Source: Prevotella sp. UBA6447
Lineage (GTDB): Bacteria > Bacteroidota > Bacteroidia > Bacteroidales > Bacteroidaceae
Direction of reading: 5' to 3'
Length of the DNA stretch: 32,586 nt
Assembly (NCBI GenBank): GCA_002437115.1
Contig: DJOD01000043.1
Span: 1-32,586, forward strand
Part shown: piece by piece, positions 1-7,492 of the stretch
Layout of the letters: every line of letters starts with the position of its first letter
How positions within the stretch are numbered: the stretch's first letter is position 1
Made by a program: the position numbers and the translations under genes
The notes under the pieces: model-generated
Database searches by the model: none
Told to the model about the DNA's origin: nothing
Seen by the model: the letters and a program-made list of their open reading frames with translations, nothing else

Positions 1-195
1 ATCTAACTGGACACCCTAGTTAATAATTGGTTTGCGCAATTGACTTTTGCCTTTTGCTGTTTGCAAATATACATTTTTGTGGATTAAAAACTTTTGAAAC
101 GTTTGTTTTTTTAGAAAAACATTTAAAAATCACACTTTTGTGTGAATTTGGAGATGAATTTGATAGGGGAAATAGCGAATTAGAAAGAAAAAGGT

Positions 196-203
196 TATTT
201 TTG
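196..203 (+). promoter_or_regulatory. Bacteroidales -7 box for the LuxR-type regulator gene
   Basis: TATTTTTG fits the Bacteroidales -7 consensus TAnnTTTG. Transcription would start a few bases downstream, at about 209, which lies after the possible GTG start at 206 and so favours the ATG at 230. No clear TTTG -33 box is seen at the usual 19-21 base distance. Confidence 0.5.
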
Positions 204-229
204 CAGTGAATTATTGTCGGAGGCTGAAT

Positions 230-973
230 ATGGTAAGCGAGAACCTAAATTTAGGAAAGGAGCAGGAGGTGCCGGAGTTTGGAAACTCAGAATGGGAATG
301 TTTGATCAATGCTTCCCAGGCTTTTGGGCGAATCACCTATCAAGGAATATGCGTGGTAGATCTTGTTACCAAAAGCATGCCCTATGTGTCTGAGAATATG
401 GAAAAGTGGTATGGTGTTTCTCCGCAGAGAATCAAACGAGCGGGTTTGGGATTCTATTTGGAAAAGATTCCGTCAGAGGAGCGAACGGTCTTAAAAGAAG
501 TGAATCAAAAAGGTTTGGATTTTTTTAATAAGTTGCCTGTGGAGGAACGTATGAATTATGTTTTGGTCTATGACTTTCATGTGGTATGTGGAGGTAAGCG
601 AAGATTGGTTCGTCATAGTCTTACTTCCATGGCTTTGGCGAAAAATGGACAAGTCAGGTTGGTCTTGTGCTCTGTATCCTTGTCCCCCAGACAGTCCATT
701 GGACGTTACATGATTCGTAGGGTGGGGACAGGAACAAGCTTCGAATACTCGCTGGACAGGCATTGCTGGGTGAAAAGAGCCAGGGCGATGCTGAGTAAGA
801 TGGAACATGACGTGCTATCCTTGTCGGCTCAAGGTTTTTCCATAACAGCTATTGCGCATCGTCTGTGTCGCTCGGAAGACGCCATTAAATCATGCAGGAA
901 AAAAATATTCTTGAAGTTGGATGTGGAGAATATCACAAGCGCCTTGGCCGTGGCAAGAAGTGAATCGTTGTGA
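230..973 (+). CDS. LuxR/GerE-type helix-turn-helix transcriptional regulator with PAS-like N-terminal region
   Basis: This is a 247-residue DNA-binding regulator, probably cytoplasmic. The last 55 residues match the GerE helix-turn-helix: a 'VLSLSAQGFSITAIAHRL' stretch, then 'SEDAIKSCRKKIFLKLDV', the usual recognition-helix region. The first ~140 residues have no motif I can name with certainty; the YVSENMEKWYGVSP segment and the spacing recall the PAS-fold sensor domains of Bacteroidetes LuxR-type regulators (inference). I chose ATG 230 over the upstream in-frame GTG 206 because GGAGG at 219-223 sits 6 bases before it and the -7 box at 196-203 would put the transcript start after 206. The GGAGG is unusual for this group. 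The gene stands alone and is clearly AT-richer than purB downstream, which may mean recent acquisition. Ligand and targets are unknown. Confidence 0.8.
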   Translation: MVSENLNLGKEQEVPEFGNSEWECLINASQAFGRITYQGICVVDLVTKSMPYVSENMEKWYGVSPQRIKRAGLGFYLEKIPSEERTVLKEVNQKGLDFFNKLPVEERMNYVLVYDFHVVCGGKRRLVRHSLTSMALAKNGQVRLVLCSVSLSPRQSIGRYMIRRVGTGTSFEYSLDRHCWVKRARAMLSKMEHDVLSLSAQGFSITAIAHRLCRSEDAIKSCRKKIFLKLDVENITSALAVARSESL

Positions 974-1102
974 TTCTTTTGGTGTCATTTGTGGTGGCCA
1001 TGGCCTGCGTGAAGTGACATTGTGCTGTAGACGAGACGTTAAAAACCGTTAGGTACGACACATTTTTAGTGTTATGTTATCCATCGTGCCGAAATTAATT
1101 AG

Positions 1103-1110
1103 TAATTTTG
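1103..1110 (+). promoter_or_regulatory. -7 box of purB
   Basis: TAATTTTG matches TAnnTTTG and is followed by CA, as in most promoters of this window. It lies 21 bases before the purB ATG. The expected -33 TTTG is not exact. Confidence 0.55.
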
Positions 1111-1131
1111 CAAGCGTGTTAATTTAAGGAT

Positions 1132-2478
1132 ATGAAACTCGATTTGTTGACAGCAATTTCTCCAGTCGATGGCCGTTACCGTGGTAAGACAGAGCCGCTG
1201 GCTGATTATTTTTCAGAGTATGCACTCATTCGTTATCGTGTGCGCGTTGAGATAGAGTATTTCATCACATTGTGTGAACTGCCCTTGCCCCAGCTCGCCT
1301 CGTTCGACCACTCCCTTTTCGATCGCCTGCGCGACATTTATCGCCACTTCGACGAGGAATCGGCCCAGCACGTGAAGGACATTGAGAAGGTGACCAACCA
1401 CGACGTGAAGGCCGTGGAGTATTTCATCAAGGAGGAGTTTGACAAGATCGGCGGCCTGGAGCCCTACAAGGAGTTCATCCACTTCGGCCTTACCTCGCAG
1501 GATATCAACAACACCAGCGTGCCCCTCTCGATGAAGGAGGCCCTGCACGATGTCTACTATCCGCAGGTGGAGGAGCTCATCGCCCAGCTGCAGCAGTATG
1601 CCGACGAGTGGAAGGATGTGCCCATGCTGGCCAAGACCCACGGACAGCCTGCCTCGCCCACCCGCCTGGGCAAGGAGATCATGGTCTATGTCTATCGCCT
1701 CACGGAGCAGCTCAACGAGCTCAAGGCCTGCAAGATGACCGCCAAGTTTGGCGGTGCCACGGGCAACTTCAACGCCCATCATGTGGCCTATCCCGGCTAC
1801 GACTGGAAGGCTTTCGCCAACCAGTTTGTCAGCGAGAAGCTCGGCCTGCAGCGTGAGCAGTGGACCACACAGATCAGCAACTACGACTGTCTGGCTGCCG
1901 TGTTCGACGCCATCCGCCGCATCAACACCATCATCATCGACCTCGACCGCGACTTCTGGATGTACATCTCCATGGAGTATTTCAAACAGAAGATTAAGGC
2001 TGGCGAGGTGGGATCGAGCGCCATGCCCCACAAGGTGAACCCCATCGACTATGAGAACAGCGAGGGCAACCTCGGCATGGCCAACGCCGTGCTGCAGTTC
2101 CTCGCCAGTAAGCTGCCCATCAGCCGCCTGCAGCGCGACCTGACCGACTCCACGGTGCTCCGCAATGTCGGTGTGCCCTTGGGTCACAGCATCATCGCCA
2201 TCCAGAGCACCCTTAAGGGCTTGCGCAAGCTCATCCTCAACGAGGAGAAAATCAGCGAGGACCTTGACAACACATGGGCCGTGGTGGCCGAGGCCATACA
2301 GACCATCCTGCGCCGCGAGGGCTATCCCCATCCCTATGAGGCGCTCAAGGCGCTCACACGCACCAACAAGAAGATGACCGAGCAGACCATCCATGAGTTT
2401 GTGGAGACGCTCAATGTCAGCGATAGCGTGAAGAAGGAGTTGCGTGCCATCACGCCACACAACTACACGGGTATGTGA
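1132..2478 (+). CDS. purB: Adenylosuccinate lyase
   Basis: This enzyme performs two steps of purine synthesis: it releases fumarate from SAICAR to give AICAR and from adenylosuccinate to give AMP. The 448 residues are close to the E. coli-type long form. The fumarase/aspartase superfamily signature GSSAMPHKVNPIDYE lies at about residues 294-308 and carries the mobile-loop catalytic serine. The AKTHGQPASPT segment holds the conserved catalytic histidine at about residue 170, and TSQDINNT (about 121-128) is the substrate-binding segment. The start follows AAGGA by one base, and a -7 box lies 21 bases upstream. It appears to be a single-gene unit, since 267 bases separate it from the next gene. 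Confidence 0.97.
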   Translation: MKLDLLTAISPVDGRYRGKTEPLADYFSEYALIRYRVRVEIEYFITLCELPLPQLASFDHSLFDRLRDIYRHFDEESAQHVKDIEKVTNHDVKAVEYFIKEEFDKIGGLEPYKEFIHFGLTSQDINNTSVPLSMKEALHDVYYPQVEELIAQLQQYADEWKDVPMLAKTHGQPASPTRLGKEIMVYVYRLTEQLNELKACKMTAKFGGATGNFNAHHVAYPGYDWKAFANQFVSEKLGLQREQWTTQISNYDCLAAVFDAIRRINTIIIDLDRDFWMYISMEYFKQKIKAGEVGSSAMPHKVNPIDYENSEGNLGMANAVLQFLASKLPISRLQRDLTDSTVLRNVGVPLGHSIIAIQSTLKGLRKLILNEEKISEDLDNTWAVVAEAIQTILRREGYPHPYEALKALTRTNKKMTEQTIHEFVETLNVSDSVKKELRAITPHNYTGM

Positions 2479-2745
2479 ACCTGTCAAGGACGAGATTGTA
2501 GGTGAAGGGTAAACCATTCGAGACAAGACATACATTCAGAGAACAACATATCATCATCATTATTCACTAAAAAATAATTGAACGAAGAACACTGCTAACT
2601 TATCAAATTTCACTCTCCATATGTGGAGATGGTTGGTTCGGGATATATAGGGGAGCGCTTGACGCGTTGCACCCGTTATCGGAACTGCCATGGCCGGGAA
2701 GGTCGAACGGTATAGTTCATAGTTCAAAGAAAAAGACTTAAGATT

Positions 2746-4218
2746 ATGGCAGAAGAAATGGAGAACAAGTCTCAAAATTCAACAGAGGCTCAGAATCAGC
2801 AAGGAGAGAGTGGCCGCGAGGGTTATAATGCACCTTCTGGCTACCAAAATTATCGCAGTGCCGGTCGCCCACAGCGTCCCCGTATCCACACACAGCGTGC
2901 CTACAGTTCAGACCGTGGGCAAAGACAAAGTGAGTCGGGCTTCCGTCCCGAGGGCTTCGGAGCTGGCTTGCAGGGTGGCGGCGACCAGACACGCCAGCCT
3001 CGCCAGAGTGGTTATCGCCCACGCTACAACAACAGCCTGGAGGATGGCGGCTACCAGTCTCGTCAGGAGGGCTACCAGCCTCGCCAGGGCGGTTATCGCC
3101 CACGCTACAACAATAACCAGGAGGATGGCGGCTACCAGCCCCGACAGGGTGGTTATCGTCCGCGCTATAACAATAATCAGGAGGATGGCGGTTATCAGCC
3201 CCGCCAGGGTTACCAGCCCCGCCAAAGTGGCTACGGCCAACGCCAGGGTGGCTATCGTCCGCGTTACAACAACCAGGGTGATGGCGGTTATCAGCCCCGC
3301 CAAAGTGGCTACGGCCAGCGTCAGGGTGGCTATCAGCCCCGTCAGGGTGGCTACCAGCCCCGCCAGGGTGGCTATGGCCAGCGCCAGGGTGGCTATCAGC
3401 AGCGTCAAGGCGGCTATGGCCAGCGCCAGGGATACGATCCCAATGCCAAGTATAGCATGAAGAAGCGCATCGAGTACAAGGAGGAGCACGTTGACCCCAA
3501 CGAGCCTATCCGTCTTAATAAATATTTGGCCAATGCGGGCGTTTGCTCGCGTCGCGAAGCCGATGAGTTTATCCAGGCTGGTGTTGTCACCGTCAATGGC
3601 GTAGTGGCAACGGAGCTTGGCATGAAGGTGAAGCGCTCTGATGAGGTGAAGTTCCACGACCAGCCCGTCACCTTGGAGAAGAAAGTTTATGTGTTGCTCA
3701 ACAAGCCCAAGGATTATGTCACCACAAGTGATGATCCCCAGCAGCGCAAGACAGTTATGGACCTTGTGAAGGATGCCTGCCCTGAGCGCATCTATCCTGT
3801 TGGACGCCTTGACCGAAACACCACGGGTGTGCTGTTGCTTACCAACGATGGCGACTTGGCCAGCAAGCTCACGCATCCTAAGTTCCTTAAAAAAAAGGTG
3901 TATCATGTGTTCCTCGACAAGAATGTCAGTGAAGAGGACTTGCAGAAGATTGCCGAGGGCATTGAGCTTGAGGATGGTGAGGTGCACGCCGATGCCATCG
4001 AATATGCCGACGACCACGACAAGAGCCAGGTAGGTATTGAGATCCATAGCGGGCGTAACCGTATCGTGCGTCGTATCTTTGAGAAGCTGGGATATCGTGT
4101 CGTGAAGCTTGACCGCTCCCAGTTTGCCGGATTGACCAAGAAAAATCTTCGCCGTGGCGATTGGCGTTTCCTCACCGAGAAGGAGGTGGAGATGCTCCGC
4201 AACGGCATGTATGAATAG
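2746..4218 (+). CDS. rluB: RsuA/RluB-family rRNA pseudouridine synthase with a Gly/Tyr/Arg/Gln repeat N-terminal extension
   Basis: The C-terminal half is a standard rRNA pseudouridine synthase that isomerises a specific uridine, by homology in 23S rRNA. An S4 RNA-binding domain lies at about residues 254-300 (IRLNKYLANAGVCSRREAD). The catalytic domain follows, with the catalytic aspartate at about D356 in GRLDRNTTG and the later motifs LLLTNDGDL and HSGRNRIVRRIFE. RluB homologues are usually 240-300 residues. Here about 235 residues of low-complexity sequence precede the S4 domain, built of units such as GGYQPRQ, GGYGQRQ and GGYRPRYNN at residues 85-230. This tail is predicted to be disordered and positively charged, so RNA binding or condensation is plausible (inference). 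A second ATG four codons in is possible. asnS follows after 15 bases, and the two are likely co-transcribed. RsuA/RluE/RluF specificity cannot be excluded. Confidence 0.9.
   Translation: MAEEMENKSQNSTEAQNQQGESGREGYNAPSGYQNYRSAGRPQRPRIHTQRAYSSDRGQRQSESGFRPEGFGAGLQGGGDQTRQPRQSGYRPRYNNSLEDGGYQSRQEGYQPRQGGYRPRYNNNQEDGGYQPRQGGYRPRYNNNQEDGGYQPRQGYQPRQSGYGQRQGGYRPRYNNQGDGGYQPRQSGYGQRQGGYQPRQGGYQPRQGGYGQRQGGYQQRQGGYGQRQGYDPNAKYSMKKRIEYKEEHVDPNEPIRLNKYLANAGVCSRREADEFIQAGVVTVNGVVATELGMKVKRSDEVKFHDQPVTLEKKVYVLLNKPKDYVTTSDDPQQRKTVMDLVKDACPERIYPVGRLDRNTTGVLLLTNDGDLASKLTHPKFLKKKVYHVFLDKNVSEEDLQKIAEGIELEDGEVHADAIEYADDHDKSQVGIEIHSGRNRIVRRIFEKLGYRVVKLDRSQFAGLTKKNLRRGDWRFLTEKEVEMLRNGMYE
2993..3432 (+). repeat. 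In-frame tandem repeats encoding Gly-Tyr-x-x-Arg-Gln units inside rluB
   Basis: The DNA repeats 21-base units (for example a gly-gly-tyr-gln-pro-arg-gln block) and longer 48-60-base units with an added tyr-asn-asn and asp-gly-gly. Copies differ mainly at synonymous positions. Such a tract can change length by slippage or recombination without breaking the reading frame when whole units are gained or lost. Confidence 0.85.
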
Positions 4219-4233
4219 TAAATAACAGAAACC

Positions 4234-5628
4234 ATGTCTACAAGAACTAAAGTCGTCGATGCCCTTCAAAGCACCGACTATGGCAAGGAAATCACTGTCA
4301 AGGGGTGGGTGCGTTCGCACCGCAGTAGCAAGGCTGTCGACTTCATCGCCCTCAACGACGGTTCAACCATCAAGAATATTCAAGTCGTCGTAGACCCGAC
4401 CAAGATCAGCGAGGACGAGCTCAAGAGCATCACTACAGGTGCCTGCATCCGCGCCACAGGTCTGCTTGTGGAGAGTCAGGGCAAGGGCCAGGCATGCGAG
4501 ATTCAGGCCAGCGAAGTGGAGATTTATGGTCTCTGCCCCTCCGACTATCCCATGCAGAAGAAAGGCCAAAGCTTTGAGTATATGCGTCAGTATGCGCACC
4601 TCCGCCTGCGCACCAACACGTTTGGTGCCGTCTTCCGCATCCGTCACAACATGGCCATTGCCATTCACAAGTATTTTCATGAGCATGGCTTCTATTACTT
4701 CAACGCACCGCTCATCACAGCTAGTGACTGTGAGGGGGCTGGTGAGATGTTTCAGGTGACCACGCTCGACTTGGACCGTGTGGCCAAAAGCGGAAAAGTG
4801 GAGTATGACAAGGATTTCTTTGGGAAGAAGACCAACCTTACCGTCTCCGGACAGCTCGAGGGCGAACTGGGCGCCACCGCACTGGGTGCCATCTACACCT
4901 TCGGCCCGACGTTCCGCGCCGAGAACAGCAACACGCCCCGTCACCTCGCTGAGTTCTGGATGGTAGAGCCTGAGGTGGCCTTCATGGACAAGGACGAGCT
5001 GATGGATCTTGAGGAAGACTTCATCAAGTATTGTGTGCAATGGGCTTTGGACAACTGCAAGGACGACCTTGAGTTTCTTAACAAGATGGTCGACAAGACG
5101 CTCTTGCAGACACTTGAAGGTGTGGTCAAGGAGAGCTTTGTGCGCCTGCCCTACACCGAGGGCATCCAGATTCTCCAGAAGGCTGCTGAGGATGGCCACA
5201 AGTTCGAATTCCCCATCACGGGATGGGGCATGGACTTGGCCAGCGAGCATGAGCGTTTCCTTGTGGAGGAACACTTCAAACGCCCTGTCATCATGACCGA
5301 TTATCCTTCGGAGATCAAGTCGTTCTACATGAAAAAGAACCCCGATGGAAAGACCATGCAGGGTACCGATGTGCTGTTCCCGCGTATCGGCGAGATTATT
5401 GGTGGTTCGGTGCGCGAGGAAAGTTACGAGAAGTTACTTGACGAGATTGAGCGTCGTGGCATGCGCGAACAGACCTACGACTGGTATCTTGACACGCGCA
5501 AGTATGGATCGTGCCCGCACGCAGGTTTCGGCCTTGGCTTCGAGCGCCTCATCCTCTTTGTCACGGGCATGCAGAACATCCGTGACGTTATTCCTTTCCC
5601 GCGCACTCCGAAGAACGCTGAGTTCTAA
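4234..5628 (+). CDS. asnS: Asparagine--tRNA ligase
   Basis: This class II aminoacyl-tRNA synthetase charges tRNA-Asn with asparagine. The 464 residues match the bacterial AsnRS length. An N-terminal OB-fold anticodon-binding domain (residues 1-110, with VKGWVRSHRSSK) is followed by the class II catalytic core. Motif 2 is FGPTFRAENSNTPRHLAEFW and motif 3 is GFGLGFERLILF near the C terminus. The EFWMVEPEVAF segment after motif 2 fits AsnRS better than AspRS. The gene starts 15 bases after rluB and ends just before a strong terminator, so rluB-asnS is probably one transcript. Confidence 0.97.
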   Translation: MSTRTKVVDALQSTDYGKEITVKGWVRSHRSSKAVDFIALNDGSTIKNIQVVVDPTKISEDELKSITTGACIRATGLLVESQGKGQACEIQASEVEIYGLCPSDYPMQKKGQSFEYMRQYAHLRLRTNTFGAVFRIRHNMAIAIHKYFHEHGFYYFNAPLITASDCEGAGEMFQVTTLDLDRVAKSGKVEYDKDFFGKKTNLTVSGQLEGELGATALGAIYTFGPTFRAENSNTPRHLAEFWMVEPEVAFMDKDELMDLEEDFIKYCVQWALDNCKDDLEFLNKMVDKTLLQTLEGVVKESFVRLPYTEGIQILQKAAEDGHKFEFPITGWGMDLASEHERFLVEEHFKRPVIMTDYPSEIKSFYMKKNPDGKTMQGTDVLFPRIGEIIGGSVREESYEKLLDEIERRGMREQTYDWYLDTRKYGSCPHAGFGLGFERLILFVTGMQNIRDVIPFPRTPKNAEF

Positions 5629-5657
5629 GCGTAGCGCGATAGGCCATCGATAGCAAG

Positions 5658-5703
5658 CCCCGCTTCATCCTCTTTCCTGGAAGATGAAGCGGGGATTTTG
5701 TTT
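5658..5703 (+). terminator. Rho-independent terminator of rluB-asnS
   Basis: A perfect 12-bp stem (CCCCGCTTCATC pairing with GATGAAGCGGGG) encloses a 13-base loop and is followed by ATTTTGTTT. It lies 29 bases after the asnS stop, between convergent units, and may also limit read-through from the opposite strand. Confidence 0.9.
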
Positions 5704-5761
5704 ATTGATGACGAACAGTCTGTATGTTGGTGGCGAACCAGAGGCTTGCCCGCGTTGGGTC

Positions 5762-6742
5762 TTACTTGCGCTTTCTTGGGAGGCGGCTCTGCGGCGCACG
5801 CCTCGGCGTGTTGGGCTGGGTGGAGGCGAGCGTCAGGCCGTCATCGGCCAGGGTGATGAGACGTTTCTTGTAGAGGTCGCCCACGGCACGCTTAAATACT
5901 TTCTTGCTCACCTGAAACGTTTGTTTGATGTCCTCAGGCGAACTGTTGTCGCTCAGGGGGCAGTGGCCGTCGTGTTCACGCATCCATTGTAGCAGTGTCT
6001 TGGAAAAATCCATGGTCTGGCGGCGGCCCGTGAGTTGCAAGCTGATGTCCATCTTGCCATCGGTGCGCAAGTTGAGCAGGTAGCCCGTGAGGCGGTCTCC
6101 TGTGTGGATGGGCTGAAAGATCTGGTCCTTGTAGATGAGGCCTCCGTATTGGTTGTCAGCGATTACCTTGAAGCCCAGGTCGGTCTTCTGCCACACCAGG
6201 AGCTGCATGGGCTTGTTTGACTCCACGCCCTTTGAGTTGCCGTCTGCATTGGGTAGGTCGGCCGTGGGGAAATTTTCTGGGCGTGGTTGACTCAAGAATT
6301 TATCTATCTTGGCGGAGGCCACAATACGGTAGCTCTCCTCATCCACATAGATGTAGACGATGTACTTCTCGCCAATTTCCATGTGTCGTTTTTGCTCATG
6401 GAAAGGGCAGAAGAGATCCTTCATAAGTCCCCAGTCGAGGAAAGCGCCGTACTCGTTGACCCATGTGCACTTCAAGTAGGCGAAGTCGCCCACTTTTGCC
6501 AGTGGCTGCTCGGTAGTGGCAATGAGTCGCTCATCTTGGTCGAGATAGACGAAGCAGGTCACCTGGTCACCCTCTTGCACGCCCTCAGGAACATATTTGG
6601 CTGGCATGAGAATCTCGCCTTCGGCTCCTCCGTCGAGGAAGATGCCGAAAGTATCCTTTCTTCCGAACGCATGAGGGTTGGGTCGCTCGGCCAGCCGAGT
6701 CATCGTGAGCGTGTTATAATCTCCAATCTTGATGGTTTTCAT
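5762..6742 (-). CDS. cvfB: CvfB/YitL-family S1-like RNA-binding protein
   Basis: The 326-residue protein belongs to the 'conserved virulence factor B' family, cytoplasmic proteins with tandem S1-like OB folds and a C-terminal winged helix. The N terminus MKTIKIGDYNTLTM, the segment GIFLDGGAEGEILMP, and the second S1-like unit with WVNEYGAFLDWGLMKDLFCPFHEQ are typical. The final ~50 residues (SPEDIKQTFQVSKKVFKRAVGDLYKK) fit the winged helix. Family members bind RNA and affect gene expression, but no specific target is known here. The start codon overlaps the stop of the upstream ABC ATPase gene (ATGA), so translation is probably coupled. The C terminus is basic (RKRK). Confidence 0.87.
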   Translation of the reverse strand: MKTIKIGDYNTLTMTRLAERPNPHAFGRKDTFGIFLDGGAEGEILMPAKYVPEGVQEGDQVTCFVYLDQDERLIATTEQPLAKVGDFAYLKCTWVNEYGAFLDWGLMKDLFCPFHEQKRHMEIGEKYIVYIYVDEESYRIVASAKIDKFLSQPRPENFPTADLPNADGNSKGVESNKPMQLLVWQKTDLGFKVIADNQYGGLIYKDQIFQPIHTGDRLTGYLLNLRTDGKMDISLQLTGRRQTMDFSKTLLQWMREHDGHCPLSDNSSPEDIKQTFQVSKKVFKRAVGDLYKKRLITLADDGLTLASTQPNTPRRAPQSRLPRKRK

Positions 6743-7437
6743 AGTGTGGAAATTGTGGGGTTGTCGGATATGTGGGCTTCATTCTTGGGCAGGAGCAGAC
6801 CGTCTTTCATATGGATGGTGCGGTCGGTGATGGAAGCCAACAGCTCATCGTGGGTGACGATGACAAAGGTCTGTCCGAACTTGTCGCGCAGGTCAAAGAA
6901 CAACTTATGCAGCTCTGCCTTGTTCTTGGTGTCGAGGCTTCCTGAAGGTTCATCTGCGAGGATGACTGCAGGCTCGTTAACCAGGGCTCTTGCCACAGCC
7001 ACACGTTGCTTCTCACCGCCCGACAGCTCATTGGGCTTGTGGTTGGCGCGGTCGGCTAATCCCAAGAACCGTAGCAATTCTTCGGCACGTTCTTTGGCTT
7101 TGCTTTGTTTTTCCCCTGCAATGAAAGCAGGAATCATGATGTTCTCCAATGCCGTGAACTCGGGCAACAACTGGTGAAACTGGAATACAAAACCGATGTG
7201 ACGATTGCGAAAATCGGACAGTTGGTTAGTCGATAGTTTTGACACGTCAGTACCATTGATGGTGATGGTTCCCGTGTCGGGGCGGTCGAGCGTGCCTATG
7301 ATTTGAAGTAGTGTGGTCTTTCCGGCACCCGATGGGCCGACGATTGATACGATCTCGCCCTTGTCGATGTGCAAATCGATGCCCTTGAGCACCTGCAGGC
7401 TTCCGAATGATTTGGTGATACCTTGAATGTCTATCAT
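6739..7437 (-). CDS. LolD-type ABC transporter ATP-binding protein
   Basis: The 232-residue ATPase carries Walker A GPSGAGKTT at residues 34-42, the ABC signature LSGGEKQRVAVARAL, Walker B VILADEPSGSLD and the H-loop histidine in VIVTHDE. The sequence is of the LolD/MacB/FtsE group, which moves lipoproteins or drugs or acts on the envelope. No permease gene is adjacent, so the partner must be elsewhere. The gene lies 55 bases after the antiporter gene and overlaps the CvfB gene by 4 bases. The assignment to lolD is likely in Bacteroidales but not proven by context. Confidence 0.88.
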   Translation of the reverse strand: MIDIQGITKSFGSLQVLKGIDLHIDKGEIVSIVGPSGAGKTTLLQIIGTLDRPDTGTITINGTDVSKLSTNQLSDFRNRHIGFVFQFHQLLPEFTALENIMIPAFIAGEKQSKAKERAEELLRFLGLADRANHKPNELSGGEKQRVAVARALVNEPAVILADEPSGSLDTKNKAELHKLFFDLRDKFGQTFVIVTHDELLASITDRTIHMKDGLLLPKNEAHISDNPTISTL

Positions 7438-7492
7438 AAGAATGAGTCTTTTCGTCTGGTTATGGCGGTGGGTGTTTCCACCTGTGATATGT

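Noticed and set aside
27..209. 60-codon open frame before the LuxR-type gene
   Set aside because: AT-rich promoter DNA, no recognisable protein, and it overlaps the -7 box and leader of the next gene.
1213..2535. Long open frame antisense to purB
   Set aside because: It is a shadow of GC-rich coding DNA; the composition (runs of Leu, Val, His, Gly) is the usual antisense pattern and purB itself is certain.
2614..2629. 6-bp hairpin TCTCCA/TGGAGA after purB
   Set aside because: It lies 136 bases past the stop with no T-tract, so it is neither a convincing terminator nor a clear operator.
3000..3430. CRISPR-like array in the regular repeats near 3 kb
   Set aside because: The repeats are contiguous, in frame and code for a Gly/Tyr/Arg/Gln tail; there are no unique spacers.
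2908..4320. 470-codon frame antisense to rluB
   Set aside because: The repetitive Ala/Thr/Leu/Ile pattern mirrors the Gly/Tyr/Arg repeats on the coding strand; it has no promoter and no family match.
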